Assembly (NCBI RefSeq): GCF_026343185.1
Contig: NZ_JAPEMA010000001.1
Span: 2,914,001-2,978,000 of the forward strand
DNA from: Streptomyces sp. NBC_00091
GTDB lineage: Bacteria; Actinomycetota; Actinomycetes; Streptomycetales; Streptomycetaceae
Reading direction: 5' to 3'
Length of the DNA stretch: 64,000 bases
A model generated the notes under the pieces. It was not told the DNA's origin, did no database searches, and saw nothing but the letters and a program-made list of their open reading frames with translations. The stretch's first letter is position 1, and every line of letters begins with the position of its first letter. Below, one piece after another: positions 1 to 7,463 of this stretch. A program made the translations under genes and the position numbers.

Positions 1-160
1 CGGCCAGGTACAGGACCACCACGTGCGGCAGCCGGGCCAGCCACCGGGGGCGGGACATCCTCGGGAGGGGGTCCCGCCGCAGGGTGAACAGCTCGTCGAG
101 CAGGGCACGGCCAGGGGCGGCGGCGGGTGGTTCGGCCGGGGGGACGGATCGCTGGGTCAC
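1..160 (-). CDS. N-terminal fragment of a probable membrane protein (possibly a sensor kinase)
   Basis: A frame opens at GTG (position 160) and stays open for 53 codons to the window edge. It follows the acyltransferase stop by 10 nt on the same strand, so it is probably the third gene of that operon. The visible protein has a proline/alanine-rich hydrophilic lead, a basic stretch (RPRWLARLP) and then the start of a hydrophobic segment (HVVVLYLA), which looks like the cytoplasmic lead into a first transmembrane helix. The palindromic operator upstream of the operon would suit a two-component sensor here, but no kinase motif is in view. The start is uncertain because no clear ribosome binding site is visible. 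Confidence 0.45.
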   Translation of the reverse strand, partial: MTQRSVPPAEPPAAAPGRALLDELFTLRRDPLPRMSRPRWLARLPHVVVLYLA

Positions 161-170
161 ACGGGTCAGC

Positions 171-1379
171 CTAGGCACGGGCCGTCTCCTCGCCGCGGGC
201 GCGCAGCGGGCGCGGGACCTGTGGCGCCGGACCGGTACGCGCGGCGCGCCGGGCCCGCGCGGACCGGGGCTGCTCGTATACGCGGAAGGCGGCCCAGCAG
301 ACGGCCAGGGCGGCCGCGAACACCGGGAACCACAGCACCCGGGCGGCTAGCCAGCCAGCCGAGCCGGGCACGGTGTGCAGCCCGGGCAGGTCGGGGGCGA
401 CCAGCAGCCCCAGGGCGGTGACGGCCATCATCGCGGTCTGGTGCCAGAGGAAGACCGTCATCGCGGACAGGTTCAGCAGCGCCACCTTCGCCCAGGTCCG
501 GGGCCGGCGCATGGCCCGGGCCAGCGGCTCGCGCAGCAGCAGGGCCAGCCCGCACTGGGCCAGGCCGAAGGCGACGGCGGCCAGCGTCGGCGGGTTCAGG
601 TTGGAGACCGCGGCCCCGGGCACCCCCACCATGGACGCCGGGTACCCGCCCCACAGGACCAGCGCGGCGGCGCTGGCCGCTCCGCCGCCCAGCAGGAGCA
701 GCGCCGGACGGCGCCGGCCGAAGGCACCCCGGGCCCAGGCGGCGCCCAGGGTGTAGGGGACGAGCCAGCCCGCGGCGACATTGACCCAGCCGATCCACTC
801 GGGCCCGCCGAAGCCGAACCTCCACACATCGACCCCCGCCACCACGGCCGCCGGCCACAGCGGGCTGAGCCGGACCACCAGCGGGGTCGCGGCGGTGAGC
901 GCGGCGAACACCAGCAGGAACCACAGCGGCGACCACACCAGCCTGAGCAGCGTCCGGACGGTGTCCAGCTCCGTCCCGCCGAGCAGCAGTCCGCCCGCGA
1001 CCACGCCCCACAGCACGAGCACCGCCGCCACGGGACGGAACAGCCGCCCCAGCCGCTGCCCGGCCCAGGACCGGTACGAAACCCCGCGCGCCCGCGCCGA
1101 CACGTACCCCTGGGCCGCGACATGGCCGCCGACGAGGAAGAACACGGCCAGGGTCTGGAGCACCCAGGAGAGCGGGGCCAGCCAGGGCATGTGGGCCAGC
1201 GGACTCGTACCGCGCAGGCCGCCTTCGCTGCCGGTCAGCGCGGTCACCAGCCAGTGCCCGAGCACCACCCCGAGGATCGCGAGGGCCCGCAGGGCGTCCA
1301 CCGACTGGTCCCGGTCCGCCGGGGTCGCGCCGTCGACGCGCTCCGCGAGGGCCGACCAGCGGCCGTGGAGCCTACGCAT
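171..1379 (-). CDS. acyltransferase 3 family integral membrane protein
   Basis: This 402-residue protein has about ten hydrophobic segments and the family layout. A DALRALAILGVVLGHW motif covers the first helix near residues 28-43, with the conserved helix-1 histidine of acyltransferase-3 proteins, and a second histidine lies in the following FLVGGH segment. The family transfers acyl groups (often acetyl) from the cytoplasm to cell-wall sugars, polysaccharides or lipids; the substrate here cannot be told. The ATG lies inside the last codons of the upstream hydrolase gene (8-nt overlap, ATGCGTAG), so translation is probably coupled. The 3' end is followed closely by another membrane protein gene. 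Confidence 0.85.
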   Translation of the reverse strand: MRRLHGRWSALAERVDGATPADRDQSVDALRALAILGVVLGHWLVTALTGSEGGLRGTSPLAHMPWLAPLSWVLQTLAVFFLVGGHVAAQGYVSARARGVSYRSWAGQRLGRLFRPVAAVLVLWGVVAGGLLLGGTELDTVRTLLRLVWSPLWFLLVFAALTAATPLVVRLSPLWPAAVVAGVDVWRFGFGGPEWIGWVNVAAGWLVPYTLGAAWARGAFGRRRPALLLLGGGAASAAALVLWGGYPASMVGVPGAAVSNLNPPTLAAVAFGLAQCGLALLLREPLARAMRRPRTWAKVALLNLSAMTVFLWHQTAMMAVTALGLLVAPDLPGLHTVPGSAGWLAARVLWFPVFAAALAVCWAAFRVYEQPRSARARRAARTGPAPQVPRPLRARGEETARA

Positions 1380-2301
1380 GCGGGGCCTCCGTGCCGGTGA
1401 CGATGCGGGCCAGGCTGTCGAGGGACTCGGTACCGGGCTTGAGGTAGTCGCTGTGCCCGGCGGAGCCCGTCGCGAAGGCCCGGGCGCCGAAGGCGGGATC
1501 CACGGGATCGGTACCGAAACCGATCCCGCCGAGCCGGATGTGGGGGACCTCGCCGATCCAGTCCCCGGAGCCCCGCCCGGCCCACACCCGGGCGGTGGTC
1601 GGCAGGTCCGCCGCGGAGTCGGCTCCCGTGCCCGGACTGCCGAACAGGGCCATGTCGCTCACCCCGGGGCCGGTCGCGGTACGGCCGCAGACCACCGAAC
1701 CGTACGAATGGCAGAGCAGGGAGATCCGCGCATCGGCGGGGGTGAAGCCCCGCAACCGGGAGAGGAACGGCCCCAGTTCGGCTGCGGCCCGGTCGGCCCG
1801 GTCGGCGGTCAGGACCGTGGTGCTGACCGTGCCCGGGGTGTCGTACCCGAGCCAGGCGACCACCGCGGAGCGCGGATGCCCGGCCTGGAGCCGCTGCTGA
1901 AGGCTGAGCGCGCCCTCGCGGAAGCGCTGGTAGGTGTCCAGGTTCGTATCGGATCCGGGCACCAGGACGGCGACCCGGTCCGCGGTGCCCAGATCGCCGA
2001 ACACCTCTATGGCGCGGCCCTGGCCGCGGCCGTCGAAGGTGAGGAACTGCGCCCCGGGCTCCGCCATCGTCCCCAGCTTCGCGGCCCGGCCGGCGTGGCC
2101 CGAGTCCTGCGCCGCCCGGGCGGCTTCGGCGATACCGGCGAGGCCGGCGTCGTACCGGCTCTGCAGGCCGGCGGACCCGGAGAGGACCGCCGGAGCCGGC
2201 GCCGGTATCCGCGGGGACGCGGCGGCGGACACGGGGAACACGACGGCCGCGGCGACGAGGCCGGCCAGCAGGGTGCGGCGGAAGCGGCTGCCAGTGCTCA
2301 T
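1372..2301 (-). CDS. secreted alpha/beta hydrolase (DUF1023 type)
   Basis: A 309-residue protein with an N-terminal signal peptide: basic residues, then LLAGLVAAAVVFPVSAAASP, with cleavage likely after the AxA near residue 28. The DUF1023-type nucleophile elbow LLCHSYGSVV places the presumed catalytic serine at residue 199, and AVLVPGSDTN near residue 115 is typical of the family's oxyanion region. It is therefore an exported serine hydrolase of unknown substrate. The ATG is preceded by AGGAAGAGGAA at suitable distance. It is the first gene of an operon with the acyltransferase, and a perfect 10-bp inverted repeat lies about 116 bp upstream. Confidence 0.83.
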   Translation of the reverse strand: MSTGSRFRRTLLAGLVAAAVVFPVSAAASPRIPAPAPAVLSGSAGLQSRYDAGLAGIAEAARAAQDSGHAGRAAKLGTMAEPGAQFLTFDGRGQGRAIEVFGDLGTADRVAVLVPGSDTNLDTYQRFREGALSLQQRLQAGHPRSAVVAWLGYDTPGTVSTTVLTADRADRAAAELGPFLSRLRGFTPADARISLLCHSYGSVVCGRTATGPGVSDMALFGSPGTGADSAADLPTTARVWAGRGSGDWIGEVPHIRLGGIGFGTDPVDPAFGARAFATGSAGHSDYLKPGTESLDSLARIVTGTEAPHA

Positions 2302-2416
2302 GTCGTGTTCCTCTTCCTGTCCTTCGACTCCGGCGGGCAGGCGCCCGCTCTGGTATCGAAGTTAGGAATCCGCCCCCCTCGTCGGCGTCACGCTGCGGAG
2401 CGGGCTTCAGAGGTAG

Positions 2417-2446
2417 CTCTCAGGTATGACCGGCAGTACCTGAGAG
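2417..2446 (-). promoter_or_regulatory. perfect 10-bp inverted repeat, likely operator of the hydrolase-acyltransferase operon
   Basis: CTCTCAGGTA and TACCTGAGAG are perfect inverted copies separated by 10 bp. An imperfect direct copy of the half site (TTCAGAGGTA) lies just beside it at 2406-2415. It sits in the 249-bp gap between the secreted hydrolase and the divergent HIT gene. The size and symmetry suit a dimeric response regulator or repressor. The binding protein is not identified. Confidence 0.55.
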
Positions 2447-2550
2447 TCAGTTGCCAGCAGGTCTCCACCGAATCGCGAGCACCCGTCGCGATCGGGAAGG
2501 GCCAAATCCGGGCCGATGAGGCCACGTCAGAGATCGGTTAGGGTCCGGGA

Positions 2551-3030
2551 ATGAACGAGATCGACTGGCGAGACGACCGCATCGGCAGCGCGCACCGCGG
2601 CGAGAACCCCACCGTCCTGCGCCGCCTCGACTCCGGATTCGCGGTCATCGGGGACCGGCAGTTCCTGCCCGGGTACGCGGTGCTGCTGACCGACGATCCC
2701 GCCGTGACCCGGCTCTCGGACCTGCCCCCGGCGCGCCGGATCGCGTACCTCACCGACCTGGAGCGGCTCGCCGAGGCCGTCGAGCGCGCCTGCGCGCGGC
2801 TCGACCCGGCCTTCCGCCGCGTGAACATCGAGATCCTGGGCAACACCGACCCGTACCTGCACGCCCACATCTGGCCCCGCTACGACTGGGAACCCGCGGA
2901 CCTCGTCCGGATGCCGGTCTGGCGCTACGAGGACGAGGAGTGCTGGCGCGGCGAACGCCACGCGCTGGCGCCCCGGCACGACGGGCTGCGGGGCGCCCTC
3001 ACCGAGGAACTCGACCGGCTCCTCGGGTAG
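2551..3030 (+). CDS. HIT-superfamily protein (diadenosine polyphosphate hydrolase-like)
   Basis: A 159-residue protein whose NIEILGNTDPYLHAHIWPRY stretch carries the HIT-like signature; the histidine cluster HAHIW is at residues 104-108. Members hydrolyse dinucleoside polyphosphates or nucleotide conjugates in the cytoplasm. The third histidine of the classical HxHxHxx motif is replaced (HAHIWPR), as in the WPR subgroup, so the exact reaction is uncertain. It stands alone between divergent and convergent neighbours. The Shine-Dalgarno sequence is weak. Confidence 0.75.
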   Translation: MNEIDWRDDRIGSAHRGENPTVLRRLDSGFAVIGDRQFLPGYAVLLTDDPAVTRLSDLPPARRIAYLTDLERLAEAVERACARLDPAFRRVNIEILGNTDPYLHAHIWPRYDWEPADLVRMPVWRYEDEECWRGERHALAPRHDGLRGALTEELDRLLG

Positions 3031-3049
3031 TCGGCCGGCCCCGCGGCGG

Positions 3050-3688
3050 CTAGGCCGTGGACGTGGCCACCCGCACCCCGAAGCCGATCAGGACGACGCC
3101 CGTCACCCGGTCCATCGTCCGGCGGACGCGAGGGCGCGCGAAGAACCGCCGGGCGCGCGACAGGACGTAGACGTACGTGCCCAGCCAGGCCAGCGTCAGC
3201 AGGACGTGCACCAGGACGAGGAGGGCCATCCCCACCGCCGGGCGCAGGCCGGGCGGTGCGAGCGTGGGCAGCAGACCGGTGTAGAACACGGCGATCTTCG
3301 GATTGAGGGCGTTGCTGACCAGCCCGGTGCGCCAGGCGCTCCCGCCCGAACGGCCGCGTGCGGTACCGCCACCCGCCGCAGGGGCGTCGTCCGGGGCCGC
3401 CCCGGCGCCCGGGCGGCGCAGCGACTGGACGCCGAGCAGGCACAGGTACGCCGCCCCCGCGAGCTTGACCACCAGGTATACCTCGGCCGAGGCGGCCAGC
3501 AGCGCCGCGAGCCCGGCCACCGTGAGCGTGCCCCACAGCAGCAGACCGGCGGCGATCCCGCCGACGGTGCGCAGCCCGTCGGCCCGTCCCCGTGAGACGG
3601 CCCGCCGGGTCACGATGGCCATGTCGGGCCCGGGCACGAGGGTCAGCAGGGCCAGGACGCCGGTCGCCGCGACGAGTTGCGTGAGCAC
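3050..3688 (-). CDS. LysE/RhtB family amino-acid exporter
   Basis: The mature family start is VLTQLVAATGVLALLTLVPGPDMA, so the GTG at 3688 (212 residues) is preferred over longer in-frame starts, which would run back through the neighbouring gene. The LTLVPGPDM motif, the later SNALNPKIAVFYTGLLP motif and about five to six hydrophobic helices are diagnostic of LysE/RhtB translocators, which export amino acids or derivatives by proton exchange. The start lies 5 nt after the stop of the SnoaL-like gene, so the two form a unit. The substrate cannot be predicted. Confidence 0.85.
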   Translation of the reverse strand: MLTQLVAATGVLALLTLVPGPDMAIVTRRAVSRGRADGLRTVGGIAAGLLLWGTLTVAGLAALLAASAEVYLVVKLAGAAYLCLLGVQSLRRPGAGAAPDDAPAAGGGTARGRSGGSAWRTGLVSNALNPKIAVFYTGLLPTLAPPGLRPAVGMALLVLVHVLLTLAWLGTYVYVLSRARRFFARPRVRRTMDRVTGVVLIGFGVRVATSTA

Positions 3689-3693
3689 ACGGC

Positions 3694-4095
3694 TCAGTCT
3701 GCCACCAGGGGTTCGACGTAAACGGCCCTCCAGTGGGGCGCAGGGTCCTGTCCAGGGCTGGTCCAGTACTCCCGGGCGCCGACGACCTCCCCGTCCCGCA
3801 CCGTCCACAGTGATACGGCCCGGTAGAGGACGTGGTCCTCGGGTATCTCCACCTCGGTGACGACGAGGTCCCCGTCCGCGAGGATGCGCAGGACCTCGAC
3901 CGCGCCGATGGACCGCTCGTCGGTGCCGGTCCCCTCGTCACTGAGCACGGCGATGAAGTTGGCCCTGCCGACGATGCGTTCGCCGCTGACCGGCCATTCG
4001 ATGACCGCGTCCTCGGCGATGAGCGCGGCCACGCCGTCCCAGTCTCGTGCCTCGATCCGCTCTCACAGCCGTGCCACTACCTTCAAGGGCTCCAT
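3694..4095 (-). pseudogene. SnoaL-like/NTF2-fold protein interrupted by an in-frame TGA
   Basis: Reading from ATG at 4095 gives MEPLKVVARL, then TGA (4063-4065), then ERIEARDWDGVAALIAED continuing in the same frame to a stop at 3694. The residues on both sides of the stop read as one normal SnoaL/NTF2-like N-terminus; from memory, relatives have Trp at the stop position (LWERIEARDWDG), so TGG to TGA is the likely change. Without read-through, translation could restart at GTG 4032 and give 112 residues lacking the first helix. The 81-bp gap to the upstream kinase gene is markedly AT-richer than its surroundings and may hold the promoter for this gene and lysE. Confidence 0.6.
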
Positions 4096-4176
4096 GTGCC
4101 GCAGTGTGCGATGGGGCTGTCGTACGCAACAAGCTTTGCTTTCAGGCTTATTGACTTCGACACAAACACCTTTTGA

Positions 4177-5805
4177 CTACTCCCTGTAATACGTGAGAGG
4201 GGGATTGGCTCCCCCGTCCAGCTCGCGGCGCAGGCTCCCGTCGGGCAGCAGCCGGAGCCGGCTCCAGCCGCCGGGGGTGCAGGTGGGAGGGGCACCGGAG
4301 GTGACGGTGGAGGCGTTGAGTTCCACCGGATCGGGGCCGCTGCGCAGGGTGGCCCGCCAGGCGCAGGAGTAGCCCGGGTCCTCGACCCGCAGGGTCATCA
4401 CGGGGTCGCCGACCGCGCCCGGCGTGAGGGTGAGGCGCCAGTCGGCGGAGCCGGAGGCGGCCCGCCAGGCGCCGGCGTAGGACTGGGGGAGCCGGCCCGC
4501 CAGGGTCGCACTCCCCGGGCTCCCCGGGCCCCCCGCGGCGGGTGCGGAAGCGGATCCGGAGCCGGGTCCGGGTCCGGAGCCCGATCCGGACGGGTCGGTG
4601 GGGACCGCGACCGGCGGCGGGGGGAGGGGCGCGGGGTCCTTGCCCATCACCGCGTACACCGTGCCGCCCGCCGCTGCGGCGACGACGACCGCGACCGCTA
4701 CGAGGAAGGCGGTCGACGAGGCGGCCGGCCGGGCCGGGGGCGCGGCGGGCGGCGGCTCGTACGGGTAGACGGGGGCGGGGAGTCCGGAAGCCGCCGCCGG
4801 GGCGGCGGGGGCGGGGGCGGCGAGGGTGGCGGGGTCCGCCGCCGGAGCGTGAGCCGGGCGGGGAGTGCGGTCCGGGCCCGGGCCGGGGTCCTCGCGGTCG
4901 AGGAGCTGGACGGCCTGCCGGCCCAGCTGGGCCACGAGCGCCGTCGGAAGCCAGGGTTCCAGGGCCCGTCCGTCAGCCACCGTGTCGCCCGCCCCCACCC
5001 GGGCCAGGACGGCCTCCGGGTCCGGCCGGGCGGCGGGATCCTTGCGCAGGCAGTCCGCGACGAGATCACGCAGCTCGACCGGTACGCCGCCCAGGTCGGG
5101 TTCCGCTTCGACGATGCGCAGCAGCAGCCCGGCGGCCCCGCCGGGGTGTTCCGCGTCGCCGAAGGGCAGCCGCCCGGTGGCCGCGTACGCCAGGACGGCG
5201 CCGAGGCAGAAGACGTCGCAGGCCGGGGTGACCGTTTCGCCGCGCACCTGCTCCGGGGCCATGAACCCGGGGGAGCCGACGAGTTCCCCGGGCCGGGTCA
5301 GGCCGTCGGCGGGGTCCTCCAGGGGGCGGGCGATGCCGAAGTCGATGACGCGGGGGCCGTCGATGGTGAGCAGCACGTTGGAGGGCTTCAGGTCGCGGTG
5401 GATGAGCCCGGCCCGGTGGATGTCCTGGAGGGCGTACGCGAGTCCGGCGGCGAGGATCCGTACCGTGCGGGCGGGGAGCGGGCCGAAGTCGCGGGCCACG
5501 ACCTGGCGCAGGCTCGGCCCGGCGACGTAGCCCGTGGCGAACCACGGGGTCCCGGCTTCGGTGTCGGCGTCGAGGACGGGCGCGGTCCAGGTGCCGCCGA
5601 CGCGCCGGGCGACGGCGACCTCCTGGCGGAACCGGGACCGGAACTCCTCGCGGACGGCGAGGCCGGGGTGGACGAGCTTGACCGCGACGGTACGGCCGCG
5701 GTCGGAGCGCGCGAGGTAGACCTGGCCCATGCCGCCGGCCCCGAGGCGGGACAGGAGGCGGTACGGGCCGATGTGGTGCGGGTCGTTCGGGTGCAGCGGT
5801 TCCAT
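4177..5805 (-). CDS. membrane-anchored serine/threonine protein kinase
   Basis: A 542-residue PknB-type kinase. The N-terminal catalytic domain has the glycine-rich loop LGAGGMGQVY (21-30), ATP-binding Lys43, HRDLKPSN with catalytic Asp138, DFG at 155-157 and APE at 183-185. A Pro/Ala-rich juxtamembrane linker leads to one transmembrane helix at about 364-387, then a Gly/Ser/Pro spacer and an extracellular C-terminal domain of about 100 residues of no recognised type; it has no PASTA repeats. It would sense an outside cue and phosphorylate cytoplasmic targets. The DNA for the helix is duplicated at 5943-6042. Confidence 0.92.
   Translation of the reverse strand: MEPLHPNDPHHIGPYRLLSRLGAGGMGQVYLARSDRGRTVAVKLVHPGLAVREEFRSRFRQEVAVARRVGGTWTAPVLDADTEAGTPWFATGYVAGPSLRQVVARDFGPLPARTVRILAAGLAYALQDIHRAGLIHRDLKPSNVLLTIDGPRVIDFGIARPLEDPADGLTRPGELVGSPGFMAPEQVRGETVTPACDVFCLGAVLAYAATGRLPFGDAEHPGGAAGLLLRIVEAEPDLGGVPVELRDLVADCLRKDPAARPDPEAVLARVGAGDTVADGRALEPWLPTALVAQLGRQAVQLLDREDPGPGPDRTPRPAHAPAADPATLAAPAPAAPAAASGLPAPVYPYEPPPAAPPARPAASSTAFLVAVAVVVAAAAGGTVYAVMGKDPAPLPPPPVAVPTDPSGSGSGPGPGSGSASAPAAGGPGSPGSATLAGRLPQSYAGAWRAASGSADWRLTLTPGAVGDPVMTLRVEDPGYSCAWRATLRSGPDPVELNASTVTSGAPPTCTPGGWSRLRLLPDGSLRRELDGGANPPLTYYRE
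4661..4760. repeat. 100-bp direct repeat, copy A (inside the kinase transmembrane region)
   Basis: This segment matches 5943-6042 with four mismatches seen (positions 4664, 4699, 4700 and 4727 in this copy) at a constant offset of 1282 bp. Copy A encodes the kinase juxtamembrane linker and transmembrane helix. Confidence 0.85.
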
Positions 5806-5942
5806 CGCCGGGTGGTCCCTTCCCCCTGGGCTGACCGGACGGGCCGAGCGTAGTGCGGTGTGCTCCGCGGGGGGAGGGCCTTGCCCTGGCCGGGCGTTGA
5901 CGGGGCCGGGGGCAAGGCGCGCACCCTTGCCCCCGGCGGCCC

Positions 5943-6042
5943 GTGTCGCCCGCCGCTGCGGCGACGACGACCGCGACCGCCGCGAGGAAGGCGGTCGACG
6001 AGGCGGCCTGCCGGGCCGGGGGCGCGGCGGGCGGCGGCTCGT
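5943..6042. repeat. 100-bp direct repeat, copy B (noncoding gap between kinase and MarR gene)
   Basis: About 96% identical to 4661-4760, in the same orientation, in the 246-bp gap upstream of the kinase start. Read on the minus strand it still encodes a helix-like string (SSTAFLAAVAVVVAAAAG), but no kinase domain precedes it. A remnant of a tandem kinase duplication is the simplest reading. Confidence 0.85.
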
Positions 6043-6051
6043 GGCGGAGCC

Positions 6052-6630
6052 TCAGGGGCTGCCCGGGGCCGGCGGGTCCTGGGCCTCGGCGGCGATCGTG
6101 GCGAGGGCCGCCGAGAGGCGTTCGAGGGCGCGGGCCGTCTCGGCGAAGGCGGCTTCGCCGAGGGCCGCCGTCAGGCGGGTGGCCAGCGCGGCGTGGCCCG
6201 GGGTGATGCGGGCGATCGCGGCGCGGCCCTCCTCCGTCGGGCGCAGCAGCTTCGCGCGGCGGTGGGCCGGGTTCGGGACGTACTCCGCGAGGCCCTTGGC
6301 CGCCAGCAGGTCCGCCACGCGCTGCACGCTCTGCCGGGTGATCCCCATGGCCCGGGCGATACCCGCGACCGGCAGCGGCTCCCGCAGTACCGCGCCCAGG
6401 ACCTGCCAGCGCGCGGCCGTCAGCCCGGCGGGGCGGGCCAGCTCCTCGGAGACGGAGAGGAACTGGCCGTTCAGCTGGAAGACGCCGAGCGCGGTGCGGC
6501 TCAGCAGGTCCTGCTGCGCCCGTACGGAGAGCGCCCCCGGCGCGGGCTCCGCGGGCTCTGCGGAACCTGCGGGCTCCGCAGGCTCCGCAGGTTCCGCTTC
6601 CCCGGCGTCCCGGGGGCGCGGGTCAGGCAT
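6052..6630 (-). CDS. MarR-family transcriptional regulator
   Basis: A 192-residue winged-helix regulator. After a low-complexity Glu-Pro-Ala lead (residues 8-32, encoded by a short imperfect tandem repeat) come LTAARWQVLGAV and GITRQSVQRVADLLAAKGLA, the recognition helix-turn-helix, then the wing NPAHRRAKLLRPTEEG. Its ATG overlaps the end of the upstream DJ-1 gene by 8 nt, so the two are co-translated. The palindrome at 7308-7325 in front of the DJ-1 gene is the obvious candidate for autoregulation. The signal sensed is unknown. Confidence 0.87.
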   Translation of the reverse strand: MPDPRPRDAGEAEPAEPAEPAGSAEPAEPAPGALSVRAQQDLLSRTALGVFQLNGQFLSVSEELARPAGLTAARWQVLGAVLREPLPVAGIARAMGITRQSVQRVADLLAAKGLAEYVPNPAHRRAKLLRPTEEGRAAIARITPGHAALATRLTAALGEAAFAETARALERLSAALATIAAEAQDPPAPGSP

Positions 6631-7264
6631 CGCCGGCTTCCGCGGCCGCCATCAGGACCGGGAACGCGCTCGCGTCGGAGTCGTGGAAGAGGCGGTACCA
6701 CGCGTCGAGGACGTCCGGCTTGTACACGCCCAGCCGGGCGAAGACCTCCCGCGCGAAGGCGACCGGCTCCGTCGGGCCCGCCGTGATCAGGTCGCCGGCC
6801 GTGACGGCGTCGGCCTCCACGTACTGCCCCGCGCCCCCGTACCCCGGCTGCTCCGCGAGGTAGAACGAGGCCGCGCTGGTGTGCGGGCGCCCGTCCAGCA
6901 GGCCCTCCCGGGCGAGGCCCGCCGTGGCCCCGCAGATCGCCGCGACCGGCACTCCGGCCGCCAGGAACTCGCGGGCCTTGGCCGCGAAGGGGGCCAGCTC
7001 GTCGCTCGAGTCCCAGAGCGCGGCGCCCGTCAGGATCAGCAGAGACGAGTCCTCGGGGCGCAGGTCGGCGAGGGACAGGTCGGGCAGGACGCGGACCCCG
7101 CCCATCGTGGTGACCGGCGTTCCGGCGGCGAAGCCAACCGTACGGATCCGGTGGCCGCGCTGCGCGAGGTGCGCGGTGGTGTGGCCGGTCTCCCAGTCCG
7201 CGTACGTGTCGTAGACCGCGAGGTGGACGGGCTTGGCGGGGGTCTCGACAAAGATCTCGCTCAT
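6623..7264 (-). CDS. DJ-1/PfpI family (type 1 glutamine amidotransferase-like) protein
   Basis: A 213-residue protein when started at ATG 7264, which has GGAGG about 8 nt upstream; the longer TTG start at 7279 would bury that site. The nucleophile elbow AAICGATAGLA puts the conserved cysteine at residue 111. Members act as glyoxalases, chaperone-like deglycases, proteases or amidases on stress-damaged metabolites; the specific activity cannot be told. It is the first gene of a two-gene operon with a MarR regulator, an arrangement common for stress-inducible DJ-1-like proteins. Confidence 0.85.
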   Translation of the reverse strand: MSEIFVETPAKPVHLAVYDTYADWETGHTTAHLAQRGHRIRTVGFAAGTPVTTMGGVRVLPDLSLADLRPEDSSLLILTGAALWDSSDELAPFAAKAREFLAAGVPVAAICGATAGLAREGLLDGRPHTSAASFYLAEQPGYGGAGQYVEADAVTAGDLITAGPTEPVAFAREVFARLGVYKPDVLDAWYRLFHDSDASAFPVLMAAAEAGDA

Positions 7265-7307
7265 GGTGCTCGCCTCCAACAGGCTGGACGAAAGCTACAG
7301 CAGCGCT

Positions 7308-7325
7308 ATGACAAGAGACTGTCAT
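7308..7325 (-). promoter_or_regulatory. ATGACA(N6)TGTCAT palindrome, candidate MarR operator
   Basis: A perfect 6-bp inverted repeat with a 6-bp spacer lies 44 bp upstream of the DJ-1 start. A TTGACA hexamer on the minus strand at 7339-7344 would be its -35 box, placing the palindrome over the -10/+1 region, as expected for repression by the co-encoded MarR protein. Confidence 0.5.
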
Positions 7326-7463
7326 CTTGCCAGCATGCTGTCAATGCCCCAGGGATTCGGCGCCGCCGCCCCGGCAGACGCAGACAGACTGCCGAGGGCG
7401 GCCCCCCACCCCCATACAGTCCGCCGATGTCCCTTCCCACCTGCGCACTTCTAGCGTGACCGC

